Part shown: positions 1 through 8,635 of the stretch, in pieces
How the letters are laid out: the number at the start of each line of letters is the position of its first letter
Numbering within the stretch: position 1 is the first letter of the stretch
NCBI GenBank assembly: GCA_029941785.1
Contig: JAPYTK010000007.1
Location: 22,233-60,337 of the forward strand
Source of the DNA: Polyangiaceae bacterium
Lineage (GTDB): Bacteria > Myxococcota_A > Polyangia > Polyangiales > Polyangiaceae
Reading direction: 5' to 3'
DNA: 38,105 nucleotides
The notes under the pieces: model-generated
The model's input: only the letters and a program-made list of their open reading frames with translations
Told to the model about the DNA's origin: nothing
The model's database searches: none
Program-made: the position numbers and the translations under genes

Positions 1-71
1 CGGAAGAATGGCTTGATGCCTTCACCAACCGTTGGGACGGGCGCATCGAACCCCCGGCCGGTCCGCCTTGA
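1..71 (+). CDS. 3' end of an unidentified protein gene (partial)
   Basis: Reading frame 3 is open from the window edge and ends at TGA 69-71. It encodes a plausible C-terminus rich in Trp, Asp and Arg (EEWLDAFTNRWDGRIEPP). The family cannot be recognised from about 22 residues. It overlaps a minus-strand small ORF by about 50 bases, so at most one of the two is likely to be entirely real. Confidence 0.4.
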   Translation, partial: EEWLDAFTNRWDGRIEPPAGPP

Positions 72-231
72 TGGCGGTTGGCGGCGCCTCGGTTGGCGTG
101 CTGTCTTGAAGGGGCCATGCCGAGCTGGGATCTGTGGCCTCTGGCGCGGCGTCTGTACGCCACACCGCGAGCACCATGAGCAGTAGCCAGATGCTGGCAA
201 ACTGCGCAGATTGGCCGAATCTAGACCACAT
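22..231 (-). CDS. small possible exported or membrane-anchored protein
   Basis: This 69-residue ORF starts at ATG 231. It has one hydrophobic segment near the N-terminus (about residues 12-24, ASIWLLLMVLAVW) followed by a Pro/Thr/Ala-rich tail, which fits a signal anchor or signal peptide. No family is recognisable. It is divergent from the SnoaL-like lipoprotein gene, with only 18 bases between the start codons. Its 3' end overlaps the end of the partial plus-strand gene, which lowers confidence. Confidence 0.3.
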   Translation of the reverse strand: MWSRFGQSAQFASIWLLLMVLAVWRTDAAPEATDPSSAWPLQDSTPTEAPPTAIKADRPGVRCARPNGW

Positions 232-249
232 GAGCTAGGGTAGCACGCT

Positions 250-891
250 ATGGATCGCGGCTTGAGTTTCTGGTTGTCGAGGCGCACGTGCTGCGTCGCG
301 TCAGTATTTCTTTTCCTTTGGATCCCGCACCTTTCTGGATGTGCGACGGGAGCCGCGAAGCATGCTCCAGTCGCCCGCGAACCGAGGCTGCACAGCTCCG
401 AGAGCGCGACGTGTCCACACGCTGCTCCACCTCAGCCGGCGCCTGATCGGGGCAAGGTCGCCCTCGCCCAGCAGCGCATCGCCGAGGTTCTCGACGATTG
501 GCACGATGCCGCGTCGACAGCGGACGAGCGGCGTTACTTCGGTCACTTCGCGACGGACGCGGTGTTCATGGGTACTGACGCAACGGAGCGTTGGGACGTC
601 GCGGCTTTCCGCAAGTACGCGCACCCACACTTCGCAAAGGGAAAAGCATGGTCCTTTCGAGCGGTTCGCCGCGCCGTCATCGTCGAAGGAGCTTTCGCTT
701 GGTTCGACGAAGATCTTGCGACGCCGAACCTGGGTCCGGCGCGGGGCAGTGGTGTCATGCGGCATGATGGCGAGGCTTGGCGTATCGCTCACTACAACTT
801 GACGATCACCGTTCCCAACGAGCGCTTCAAAGAGGTGAAGAAGCTTCTCGACAACGCTCGAGTTTCTCCTGCCGCCGGGACCGAGCCTTGA
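250..891 (+). CDS. lipoprotein with SnoaL/NTF2-like domain
   Basis: This 213-residue protein has an N-terminal hydrophobic segment ending in a lipobox (LSGC, Cys31), so it is probably a lipid-anchored periplasmic protein. After a Pro/Ala-rich linker, residues about 70-195 look like a SnoaL_3/DUF4440-type NTF2 fold: an amphipathic first helix (IAEVLDDWHDAAS), then YFGHFATDAVFMGTDATERW, and a late beta hairpin with MRHDGEAWRIAHYNLTI. This fold is a small alpha+beta cone used either for ligand binding or for isomerase/hydrolase chemistry, and the sequence does not decide which. The start is ATG 250, with an AGGG stretch upstream. The gene converges with the helicase gene, which ends 13 bases downstream. 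Confidence 0.8.
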   Translation: MDRGLSFWLSRRTCCVASVFLFLWIPHLSGCATGAAKHAPVAREPRLHSSESATCPHAAPPQPAPDRGKVALAQQRIAEVLDDWHDAASTADERRYFGHFATDAVFMGTDATERWDVAAFRKYAHPHFAKGKAWSFRAVRRAVIVEGAFAWFDEDLATPNLGPARGSGVMRHDGEAWRIAHYNLTITVPNERFKEVKKLLDNARVSPAAGTEP

Positions 892-904
892 GTTCTGACA
901 GGAC

Positions 905-3445
905 TCAGCAGCCGATATGATCGAGCTGTAGTTGAGGTGAGCCGGCCTCGTCGGCCTGCTCGAGATCGACGGAAAGTGCGAGGAACCAGTCGGCGTCCTC
1001 CTCGGGATCGAGCAAGATTTGACGGACGCGCCAACATCCGTCTTCGTGGTCGATGAGGGTGTTTCGCGCGCCTCGTGCCTTCACATCCGTTCGTAAGGTC
1101 TCGTGGCTCAGGTAAAAGGGAGCCATGGCATTCTCGAGTGCTTCCGTCGTCCAGGCGTCCTGGTCGGTCGGCGTCGCCACCAGCTCTGCAACCCGCTCGT
1201 AGTCGCGGGAGGCGAGGGCCCGCACAACCTGGAAGACAGCATTGCGGATCAGCACGGTGAACGTCTTCTGGTCGTCGCTGAGTCGTTTCTTTCGTTCGGG
1301 CTCCGCAGGCCGAGTGATGGACACGGGGGCGTAGTCTGGGTCGCGGAGCTTCTCCCACTCTTCGAGCAAGCTCGCGTCCACGCACCGCACGACGCCCTCG
1401 AAGTAGTCCGTCATTTCGATCACGCTCTCCGTGCGCGCGCGCTCGGGCACGTTCTGGGTCAAGGTCTTGTAGACGTCGCTCAGGTACCGCAACACCAGAC
1501 CCTCGGAGCGCTCTAGCTTGTACTCACCGATGAAGTTCCGAAAATCGTACAGTCCCTCGTACATTTCGCGCGCCGGCGATTTCGGTCGGATGTGGCTGTT
1601 TCCGACCCAAGGGTGACTCGCCGCAAAGTCGTTGTAGTGAGCGTAGATGAACTCGGCATTGGGTTTTGGGTAGTCGAGCTCATCAAGTCGCTGTATTCGC
1701 TCGTCGTATTCGATGCCCTCAGCTTTCATCCTGGCGATGGCCTCGGTTTTGATGCGGTCGAGTTGCTTGCGGAGAATCGCTGTGGGGTTCTCGAGGATCG
1801 ATTCGACGAGGCTGAGAACATCGAGCGCATAGGACTCCCTCTCGGGGTCGAGAGCGTTCACTGTCTCGTAGACGAACAGGGAGAGGCTGTAGTTGAGCGA
1901 GAACTCGCGCTGTAGCTCGACGTTGACCACGGCTCGTGTCGTTGACCTTGAGGCGCGAGGCTCGAAGGTAATGACCTCGGCTTCGACCAGCGAGCGAAAC
2001 ATCTGCATCGCGGTGCGTCCGTGCCGACGACGCATGGCCGGTGATTCGTGGCATCCGCGAATCAGCTTCTTCATGGCCGCGCAGCCGTCGTCCCGTGACA
2101 ATACATTGAGCAACATGCTGTGCGTCACCCGAAAACGTGAACTCAGGGATTCCGGTTCGGCCACCATGAGTTTCTCGAAGGTGGCGCGGTCGTAGTGGAC
2201 GTAACCGCGAGAAGGAGGCTTCTTCTTGTGGATTTTGCGTTTCTTGCTCGAGTCGCGGGAGGCCTTGGCTTCGAGCTTGAGGTTCTCGATCACGTGCAGG
2301 GGGGCTTGGGCCATGATGCTGCCCTGGACGTCGAAGCCCTTGCGCCCCGCTCGTCCGCAGATCTGATGAAAGTCGCGAGCGGCCAGCACCCGCGTCTGTT
2401 GGCCATCGAATTTGCATAGCTTGCTGAGAAGGACGGTGCGGATCGGGATGTTGACCCCCACACCGAGCGTGTCGGTTCCCGAGACGACCCTCAGCAGACC
2501 GGCTTGGGCCAGGCGTTCCACGAGGCGGCGGTATTTTGGCAGCATGCCCCCGTGGTGGACGCCGATACCGTGACGGACGAAACGCTCGATGATCTTGCCG
2601 TAGGGGCTGTCGAAACGAAAGCCACGCAGGAGGTCTGCGATCGCGCGCTTGTTCTCCTTGCTCGTGACGTTGATGCTCATCAGGTTCTGCGCCTCGCTGT
2701 GGCTGTCCTTTTGGCTAAAAGACACTACGTAGACGGGCGCCATATCCCCTTCGATGAGCCGGAGGACCGTCTCGTGAAGTGATGTTTCCTGGTAGCTGTA
2801 GTCGAGGGGAACGGGCCGCTCCTCGGACCGGACCAAGGCGGTGGGTGCGCCGTTGAGATCTGTGAGTGTGCGCTCGAAGAACGAGGTGTCACCGAGCGTC
2901 GCCGACATCAACAGAAAGCGCGTCTGGGGCATCGTCAACAAGGGGATCTGCCACGCGACGCCACGATCGCGATCTCCGTAGAAGTGAAACTCGTCGAGGA
3001 CGGCGTAGGGGAGGTCCAGCGCGGCGCCTTGCCGGAGGCTCATGTTCGCCAAGATCTCCGCTGTGCAGCATAGGATCGGCGCGTCGCGATTGACCGTGGC
3101 GTCCCCGGTGAGCAGGCCAACATTGTCCGCGTGAAAAATCTCGCACAAGGAAAAGAACTTCTCGTTGACGAGCGCTTTGATCGGACTGGTGTAGACGCTG
3201 CGTTCTGCCTCGCACATGGCCTTAAAATGCAGCGCGGTCGCAACCAGTGACTTTCCCGATCCCGTCGGCGTATTGAGGATGACGTTGCTGTCTGCGAGCA
3301 ATTCGAGGACAGCCTCCTGTTGCGCGTCGTAAAGGGCGAGCCCGGCCTCGCTCGTGTAATCGAGGAAACGCTCGAGGATCTCGTCCGCCTCGAGGCGTTC
3401 CTCGCCAGCGGCGGGCAGTCGGGATAGGAGATCAGGAGTCGACAT
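905..3445 (-). CDS. Ski2-like DEAD/DEAH-box RNA helicase with DUF3516-type C-terminus
   Basis: This 846-residue superfamily 2 helicase shows all core motifs: Walker A TPTGSGKS (59-66), DEFH box (151-154), SAT (181-183) and motif VI QICGRAGRKG (361-370). The pattern TSPIKALVNEKF and the DEFH box place it with Ski2/Mtr4/HelY-like RNA helicases. After the two RecA domains comes a basic Lys-rich stretch (about 395-412), then a long C-terminal region that matches my memory of DUF3516, common in Actinobacteria and Myxococcota. It presumably unwinds structured RNA with ATP, in RNA processing or decay; the substrate is unknown. It starts at ATG 3445 and is divergent from the kinase gene across 58 bases. 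Confidence 0.9.
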   Translation of the reverse strand: MSTPDLLSRLPAAGEERLEADEILERFLDYTSEAGLALYDAQQEAVLELLADSNVILNTPTGSGKSLVATALHFKAMCEAERSVYTSPIKALVNEKFFSLCEIFHADNVGLLTGDATVNRDAPILCCTAEILANMSLRQGAALDLPYAVLDEFHFYGDRDRGVAWQIPLLTMPQTRFLLMSATLGDTSFFERTLTDLNGAPTALVRSEERPVPLDYSYQETSLHETVLRLIEGDMAPVYVVSFSQKDSHSEAQNLMSINVTSKENKRAIADLLRGFRFDSPYGKIIERFVRHGIGVHHGGMLPKYRRLVERLAQAGLLRVVSGTDTLGVGVNIPIRTVLLSKLCKFDGQQTRVLAARDFHQICGRAGRKGFDVQGSIMAQAPLHVIENLKLEAKASRDSSKKRKIHKKKPPSRGYVHYDRATFEKLMVAEPESLSSRFRVTHSMLLNVLSRDDGCAAMKKLIRGCHESPAMRRRHGRTAMQMFRSLVEAEVITFEPRASRSTTRAVVNVELQREFSLNYSLSLFVYETVNALDPERESYALDVLSLVESILENPTAILRKQLDRIKTEAIARMKAEGIEYDERIQRLDELDYPKPNAEFIYAHYNDFAASHPWVGNSHIRPKSPAREMYEGLYDFRNFIGEYKLERSEGLVLRYLSDVYKTLTQNVPERARTESVIEMTDYFEGVVRCVDASLLEEWEKLRDPDYAPVSITRPAEPERKKRLSDDQKTFTVLIRNAVFQVVRALASRDYERVAELVATPTDQDAWTTEALENAMAPFYLSHETLRTDVKARGARNTLIDHEDGCWRVRQILLDPEEDADWFLALSVDLEQADEAGSPQLQLDHIGC

Positions 3446-3503
3446 CGGCTAACTTCGTCACAGCAAACTTGACGGGGTTCGCGAGGTTTGACACGCAACG
3501 TGA

Positions 3504-4766
3504 GTGGGCACAAGCAAACCTCCTGCCGAGCCAGCCGCTGATTCGCGTCGTCGGCTGCCGTATCAGCTGGACCGCTACACGCTCTTCGATTGGGTTGGGC
3601 GGGGCGGGATGGCCAATATCTATCTCGCCCGGGTCAGGAGCGACTTTGGCGCATCGCGGCTGGTGGTCATCAAGGAGGTCCTTCCCCATCTGCGAGACGA
3701 CGACCATTTCGCAGACATGCTCATTCAGGAAGCGAAACTGGCGGCGCAGCTCAGCCACGCCAACATCATCACGGTCGAAGACCTGGGCCGGCATGACGGT
3801 ACGCTCTACATCGCGATGGAGTACCTTGAGGGGATCGATTTGCGGGACGTGCTGCGCCAGTGCAGCAAGCGCAAGATCCGACTACCGCTGGGCTACAGTT
3901 TGACCGTGATGTGCGAGGTCTTGCGTGCGCTCGATTATGCCCATCGCTTCTCCGGGCACGATGGGCAGATGAAGGGGATCGTGCACCGAGACGTGTCGCC
4001 CTCGAACGTGCTCCTGAGCTTCGACGGCGAGGTGAAGCTCTGCGATTTCGGTATCGCCAGCGTGATGACGGCAGAAGGCGTGGACGCCGACACGATCGAG
4101 GGCAAAGCAGGCTACATGAGCCCCGAACAGGCTCGTGGCGAGGCGATCGACACGCGCTCCGATTTGTACTCAGCAGGCATTTTGTTGTGGGAGCTGCTCA
4201 ACGGGCGGCGTCTGTACCGGTCGCGAGACGGGATGGCGCTCATCGACGTCGCGCGGGAGGCCAAGGTTCCGGCTCTGCGTGAGCAGGGGTTGATGCACGA
4301 GGCGAAGCTCCACGCATTGGTGATGCGCGCACTGTCGACGGACCTCGACGAGCGGTTTGCGACGGCTGCGGAGATGCACGCCGAGCTCGAAGACTACTGT
4401 GTCGGCGCGAAGATGCTCGTCACGCCCATGCGGCTCGGGCGTTGGCTCAGCGAGCACTTCGAGGACGACCGCATTCAGCAACGTCGGGCGCGGCAACGCG
4501 CGGTGCAGGTGCTCGATCAAGGACCGCTCCTCATCATGGACCCCATCAGCGAGGCGAGCGTCTCATCCTCGGACGCCGGTCGTCGTAATGAGGGCTCTCC
4601 GCCGTCTTCCAGAGAACCGTCGCCTGCCAAAGCGGTCGGGGTTCCGCTGTCACGCCGTGGCGAGGAAAACGCTGAGATTCGCAAGGGAGCCGTGCCCTCG
4701 GCGATTGTCGCCGCGATCGCGGCGCTCCTGTTGTTGCTCCTCCTGAGGGCGATGGGGGTCTTTTGA
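3504..4766 (+). CDS. tail-anchored Ser/Thr protein kinase (Hanks type)
   Basis: This 420-residue protein starts at GTG 3504. The kinase domain (about 25-300) has the glycine loop VGRGGMAN (31-38), the catalytic Lys57 in VVIKE, HRDVSPSN (161-168), DFG (181-183) and SPE (206-208). The HRD Asp and DFG Asp are present, so it should be active. A juxtamembrane Ser/Pro/Arg-rich linker follows, then a single C-terminal transmembrane helix (about 397-417, AIVAAIAALLLLLLL) with only a few residues after it, so there is no extracellular sensor domain. This layout suggests a membrane-tethered cytoplasmic kinase whose signal must come through a partner. Myxobacteria carry many such kinases; the substrate is not indicated. 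Confidence 0.93.
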   Translation: MGTSKPPAEPAADSRRRLPYQLDRYTLFDWVGRGGMANIYLARVRSDFGASRLVVIKEVLPHLRDDDHFADMLIQEAKLAAQLSHANIITVEDLGRHDGTLYIAMEYLEGIDLRDVLRQCSKRKIRLPLGYSLTVMCEVLRALDYAHRFSGHDGQMKGIVHRDVSPSNVLLSFDGEVKLCDFGIASVMTAEGVDADTIEGKAGYMSPEQARGEAIDTRSDLYSAGILLWELLNGRRLYRSRDGMALIDVAREAKVPALREQGLMHEAKLHALVMRALSTDLDERFATAAEMHAELEDYCVGAKMLVTPMRLGRWLSEHFEDDRIQQRRARQRAVQVLDQGPLLIMDPISEASVSSSDAGRRNEGSPPSSREPSPAKAVGVPLSRRGEENAEIRKGAVPSAIVAAIAALLLLLLLRAMGVF

Positions 4767-4806
4767 TCCTTGTTCGCGGTCCAGGGGTCGACTTTAATTG
4801 GCGGCG

Positions 4807-5208
4807 ATGAGTCGGTCCCTGTTGCATGGTCTGGTGTTGATTGTCCCGCTGCTGTTCGGCGCGTGCGACAAGGACGAGGATCCGATAGCCATTCCGTTCA
4901 AGCCTGACCAAGCCGAGCCAGACAAGCCTCCGCCTGCCCCCATCGAGCCGGCCGAGCCGCTGGTGACGAGTCCCGTCAAGCCGAAGCCTCGCCCGCGACG
5001 GGTGCCGGGCGTCGAGAACTGTTGCGGGGCGTTGCGGGTCCAGCGCGCCCGCGGCAGGACGAGCGGCGCCAAATCGATGTATACGCAAGCCATCGGAATC
5101 TGTAATCGACAAGCTTCCCTCGTCCGGTCTGGGAAGACTTCCCGGGGCAAAGCACTCGCGCAGGTCCGTGGCGCACTGCTCGATTCGGCGCCATCCCAGT
5201 GCCGCTGA
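4807..5208 (+). CDS. small Pro-rich lipoprotein of unknown function
   Basis: From ATG 4807 the product is 133 residues. TTG 4798 is a possible upstream start, but ATG gives the better signal peptide. The hydrophobic segment HGLVLIVPLLFGAC ends in a lipobox Cys20. A long Pro/Glu/Lys-rich spacer (about 28-68) follows, and then a small C-terminal domain with CCGALR...YTQAIGIC that carries four cysteines, possibly disulfide-bonded. The C-terminal segment (CC-x-n-C-x-n-C) resembles short Cys-containing tails of other myxobacterial lipoproteins, but no function is known. Its stop codon lies inside the first copy of the 22-bp repeat. Confidence 0.7.
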   Translation: MSRSLLHGLVLIVPLLFGACDKDEDPIAIPFKPDQAEPDKPPPAPIEPAEPLVTSPVKPKPRPRRVPGVENCCGALRVQRARGRTSGAKSMYTQAIGICNRQASLVRSGKTSRGKALAQVRGALLDSAPSQCR

Positions 5209-5232
5209 GCCGCCATCCCAGTGCCGCTCAGC
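5189..5232. repeat. two-copy 22-bp tandem repeat with hairpin potential, between convergent genes
   Basis: Copies at 5189-5210 and 5211-5232 match at 21 of 22 positions; the difference is GAGC versus CAGC at the end. That difference creates an inverted repeat: CCGCTGAGC (5202-5210) pairs with GCTCAGCGG (5226-5234) around a 15-base loop. The element lies between two convergent genes, so it may help end transcription, although there is no T-tract. Confidence 0.6.
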
Positions 5233-5266
5233 GGTGGCGACCCGCTGCCGGCACCTCCGGGTGCGG

Positions 5267-6334
5267 CTATTCGACGCCGGAGCCCACCGGTGGCGGGCCG
5301 AGCGTGAAGCAGCTCGATGCGGATGCCTTGGCGGTGTAGGCGTGCTCGTAGGGGTAGGCGTAACCGAAGGCCATGCACATCTCATTGTCGCCCACGCCCT
5401 CGACAATCGTCTTGTCGGTCGTGTTCTTCCAGCTGCAGCCGAATCGGAATTGTTCGGCCTCGGAAAGATCGGCTGCGGGGATGTATTGAGTGAGCACGCC
5501 GTTGCTGGGGTCGTAGCCGAGTGAGTCGAGGAAGCGCTCGCCGTCGTGAGGGCCGCCGACGAATTCGGCGAACATCTCGACGCCGAGCCTGTGCATATGA
5601 GGCAGGATGTTGACGATGTGCATCGGCCCCTTGGGCCGGCAGTCGATGGAGACGGTGAGCGAACTGAGGGGCGCAATCTCCCAGCCAGAGAGGGCCCAGG
5701 CAAAGGGGCCGAGCTCGGTCGTGATCGTCGACTCGTCTACCGTGTACCAGTCGTAGCGGGGTGAGACCTCCAGCGTTTCGCTCGTCGTGTTCAGATAGTG
5801 CAGCCGCGCGACGATTTCGTAACCGTCGGACACGCGAAAGCCCATGCCGTCGGGGAAGCTCTGCCATTCCTCTCCCTCGATCTGCGTCGACGAGCCAAAG
5901 AGGACCGAGCCCCCATTGAGAATGTCTCCTGCCTCTCCACCGAAGGAGCTGTCATCACCCTTGTCGCACTTGCGAAACCCCTCGCCGGTCTTGGGTCGTG
6001 TCGTGACGTTGCCATGGTGCATCCCCCTCTGCGTGAACAGCTTTCCTCCTCCAACGATCCGTGACGGGCCCTCGACGTCGAGGGGAAAGACGTAACAGGG
6101 GAAACGTTCTTTTCCGGGGCCGAGGCTCACGGTTGGGACCTCGATGGCGAAGCCGCCGACGATGTTGTCGGGGGGGCCTTGTCGGGGCCGCTGGCCGGTG
6201 TTGATCGTGAGCGGGATCGGATCCGGCGCGTCGTTTTCTGCGCCTCCGCAGCCGCCGATCCAGAGGCCGCACAAGACGAGGAGAAACCTGCTCGGATATT
6301 GTGACCGGTGTCTTATCATCCTCGCGTCGAGCAT
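5267..6334 (-). CDS. copper type II ascorbate-dependent monooxygenase-like lipoprotein
   Basis: This 355-residue lipoprotein (lipobox IGGC, Cys29; an alternative start at Met6, ATG 6319) has the histidine pattern of the PHM/DBH copper monooxygenase fold. It shows His-His at 106-107 and RLHYLN with His179 for the first copper site (CuH/CuA), and PHMHRLG with His246/His248 plus Met319 in EMCMAF for the second (CuM/CuB). Characterised relatives hydroxylate C-H bonds with two mononuclear coppers and an external reductant. The bacterial lipoprotein versions are mostly uncharacterised, so the substrate is unknown. A second, larger paralogue at 34766-36088 carries an added cytochrome c-like region. 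The gene is divergent from holB and converges with the small lipoprotein gene. Confidence 0.8.
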   Translation of the reverse strand: MLDARMIRHRSQYPSRFLLVLCGLWIGGCGGAENDAPDPIPLTINTGQRPRQGPPDNIVGGFAIEVPTVSLGPGKERFPCYVFPLDVEGPSRIVGGGKLFTQRGMHHGNVTTRPKTGEGFRKCDKGDDSSFGGEAGDILNGGSVLFGSSTQIEGEEWQSFPDGMGFRVSDGYEIVARLHYLNTTSETLEVSPRYDWYTVDESTITTELGPFAWALSGWEIAPLSSLTVSIDCRPKGPMHIVNILPHMHRLGVEMFAEFVGGPHDGERFLDSLGYDPSNGVLTQYIPAADLSEAEQFRFGCSWKNTTDKTIVEGVGDNEMCMAFGYAYPYEHAYTAKASASSCFTLGPPPVGSGVE

Positions 6335-6419
6335 AAGATTCGTTGCGGGTCGTAGTCAACGGCCTGAGGAGGAGGGGCGGTCTGAATCAGCTGTGCCGGC
6401 TGAAGCGACGTGGTACATC

Positions 6420-7466
6420 GTGTCCGTCGTGCCATTCGATCATATTCTCGGTCAAGCGACGGCGGTCGACTCGCTCACTCGTGCCTTGCGCAGTGGTTTG
6501 GTGCACCACGCTTATCGTTTTCAAGGCCCCCCTGGAGTGGGCAAGACCATGGCCGCCTTGGCCTTCGCCCAAGCGCTGTTATGTGAGACCGAGGAACGAC
6601 TTGGTTGTGGTCGTTGTGATGCGTGTCGGCGGGTCGTCACCGTGAGCGCGTCTTCCCCGGTCGTGCCGCTGCACCCCGATGTGGTGATGGTCGAGCGCGG
6701 GCTGTACGCCCCGGAGATTATCGGCCGAAAAAGTCCCGAGGTGAAAGACATCTGTATCGAACAGATTCGCAGCATCGTCCTGGCCCGTTTCAGTTTTCCT
6801 CCTCATGAAGGTAGGGCTCGGGTGTTCATCGTACAGCGGGCCGAGGATCTCAATCTCTGGGCCGCCAATGCGCTGCTCAAGGCGCTGGAGGAGCCGGGCG
6901 ATTCGACCTACTTCGTCTTGCTGAGCTCCCGACCCGACGCCCTGCTCGACACGATTCGCTCCCGCACGCTTCCCATTCGCTTTGGTCCGCTGTCTGACGA
7001 GGTGCTCGGGTCGATTCTGCGTCGGCATGAAGTTCCCGAAGAGCTGATCGATGGTGCTTTGGAGGTGGCGGAAGGTAGTGCCGAGGTCGCTCTGCAGGCT
7101 GCCGATCCCGACTCGGCGGAAGCTCGGCAAGGCTTCGTTCACGCCGTGCACTCGGCGGTGGCGGCGAGGCGTTTTGATGAGGCGGTGTTGTTCGCGGAGT
7201 CCCTTGGCAGCGATCGGCAGAGCCTCTCGGAGAACCTCACGGCTTTGGCGGCTAGCTACGCGAGCGCGGGCCGCCGAGAAATCGCGAGCCGTCCAGCTGT
7301 CGCGAGGCTCGCCGCGGAACGTCACGCCTTGGTTCTCGACGCGATGTCGGGCGTCGAGCGCAATGCTTCGACCAAGTTGATGATCTGCAATTTGATCGGA
7401 AGTTTGCGACTCGGAACACAGGCCCGACCAGGGACGCCTCCAGGGGGTCTGCCCCGTCGCCGTTAG
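6420..7466 (+). CDS. holB: DNA polymerase III delta-prime subunit (clamp loader)
   Basis: The product is an AAA+ clamp-loader subunit that helps load the beta sliding clamp during replication. From GTG 6420 it is 348 residues. It begins FDHILGQATAVDSL, typical of the family. It has Walker A GPPGVGKT, a zinc-binding cluster of the type CGRCDAC plus an earlier Cys, LNLWAANALLKALEEP in the sensor/Walker B region, and SSRPDALLDTIRSRT. Other in-frame GTG starts exist at 6393 and 6429; 6420 is chosen because family members begin just before FDxILGQ. The open frame extends further upstream without family similarity. The stop TAG overlaps the stop of the convergent gene at 7463. Confidence 0.92.
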   Translation: MSVVPFDHILGQATAVDSLTRALRSGLVHHAYRFQGPPGVGKTMAALAFAQALLCETEERLGCGRCDACRRVVTVSASSPVVPLHPDVVMVERGLYAPEIIGRKSPEVKDICIEQIRSIVLARFSFPPHEGRARVFIVQRAEDLNLWAANALLKALEEPGDSTYFVLLSSRPDALLDTIRSRTLPIRFGPLSDEVLGSILRRHEVPEELIDGALEVAEGSAEVALQAADPDSAEARQGFVHAVHSAVAARRFDEAVLFAESLGSDRQSLSENLTALAASYASAGRREIASRPAVARLAAERHALVLDAMSGVERNASTKLMICNLIGSLRLGTQARPGTPPGGLPRRR

Positions 7467-7939
7467 GGCTCCGCGATCCCACGGCCCAAGTTGTCGTAGT
7501 CGAAGGCCTCGAGCCGTGGTCCGTGCCAGACACAGCTGCTGCCCTCGCTCCACGCCAACATGCACGCGACCGTGCCGCTTGGCGATGCGTAAAGGGCGAA
7601 CTGCGCCGACTCACTGCAGGCGGGGGCTGGCGTTCCGTCGACCGCGCAGGCCTCGACATCGACGTACATCGTCGCGGTGCGGTCCAGCAAACAGGAATCG
7701 ATCGCGAGCCGAGTAGGGGCTTGCGTGGGCAACTCGGTGGGAACGCGCCGCAGCCAATCGATCGAGTCATCCGGCGCGGGTCTGCAAACCAAGATTTCCG
7801 CAGCGTGTTGGTCGCCGCAAAACCATATCGCTGCGACGCATTGGCCCCCGTAGCGTAGCACCAGGCCACTTTGTATGAAGCGGGTGTCCATCCCATGTTG
7901 GACGACGTCTCCGAGTTTCGCGGGCATGCCATGGTTCAT
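7463..7939 (-). CDS. unknown protein translationally coupled to thiE
   Basis: The 158-residue product begins at ATG 7939, which overlaps the thiE stop as ATGA, a classic coupling arrangement. It has no signal peptide or membrane segment. It contains a beta-rich looking stretch (LVLRYGGQCVAAIWFCGDQHAAEILVC is split by polar turns) and several scattered cysteines. Codon use matches its neighbours. I do not recognise a family. Being coupled to thiE does not by itself imply a role in thiamine synthesis. Its TAA stop overlaps the holB stop. Confidence 0.72.
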   Translation of the reverse strand: MNHGMPAKLGDVVQHGMDTRFIQSGLVLRYGGQCVAAIWFCGDQHAAEILVCRPAPDDSIDWLRRVPTELPTQAPTRLAIDSCLLDRTATMYVDVEACAVDGTPAPACSESAQFALYASPSGTVACMLAWSEGSSCVWHGPRLEAFDYDNLGRGIAEP

Positions 7940-8616
7940 GCGTATTCCCTCAACCGTTCGACGAGTTCGGCGGTACGTTTTGCGACATCCGCGTATCGGT
8001 CTGGTCCTGTGGCGTCGAGGTCGGGCAAGATGGCACCGATCACGGCGACGCAAGAACACAGTGGCGCGACCTCGGCGACGTTAAAGAGGTCGATTCCGCC
8101 GATGGCGACCGTGGGCCGTCCACTCGTCGCTGCGCGTCGTGTCAGTTCTCTCAGCGTCTCGATGCCGAGGACGGGATCGGGGCGCATCTTGCTGCGGGTG
8201 GCAAAAACGGGTCCGAAGGCAAGGTAGTCCGGCCGAGCATCGACGCTGGCGTCGAGCACGGCATCGAGCTGCGGGAGGTTGTGCAAGGACACGCCGACTT
8301 TGGCAGGACTGTCGTGCCATGTGGCGGCACGGCGGGCCTCTACGTGGGGCAGGTCGTTCTGTCCGACGTGCACGCCGTCGCAGCGTGCCAGGGCGGCGAG
8401 ATCGGCGCGGTCATTGGCGAACAAGAGAACGCCCGACTCGGTGCACGGTCCTCGTAGGGCCCGCAGTGTCGCAAGCGTCTCCGCTGCACGCAGCCGCTTG
8501 TCCCGAATTTGGAGGGCGGCGGGAGCGCCGCTGAGCACAGCTTTCGCGAAGCGAAGCGGGTCGAGGCCTCGTTGCTCGAGGCTGATCACGTCGACGATGG
8601 CGTACAGTCCGCGCAT
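7936..8616 (-). CDS. thiE: thiamine-phosphate synthase
   Basis: The enzyme joins HMP-pyrophosphate with the thiazole phosphate carboxylate to make thiamine phosphate. The 226-residue TIM-barrel protein has the family marks QIRDK (36-40), NDRADLA (68-74), GVHVGQNDLP (81-90), YLAFGPVFATRSK and PTVAIGGI. The phosphate/Mg-binding Asp in the NDRADLA motif is present. The start is ATG 8616. Only 19 bases separate it from the divergent secreted-protein gene, which leaves no room for a TPP riboswitch in front of thiE. Confidence 0.93.
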   Translation of the reverse strand: MRGLYAIVDVISLEQRGLDPLRFAKAVLSGAPAALQIRDKRLRAAETLATLRALRGPCTESGVLLFANDRADLAALARCDGVHVGQNDLPHVEARRAATWHDSPAKVGVSLHNLPQLDAVLDASVDARPDYLAFGPVFATRSKMRPDPVLGIETLRELTRRAATSGRPTVAIGGIDLFNVAEVAPLCSCVAVIGAILPDLDATGPDRYADVAKRTAELVERLREYA

Positions 8617-8635
8617 GGGCTAACACTGCTGGCAC

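Noticed and set aside
8617-8635. TPP riboswitch upstream of thiE
   Set aside because: Only 19 bases lie between thiE and the divergent gene, and no THI-box sequence is seen.
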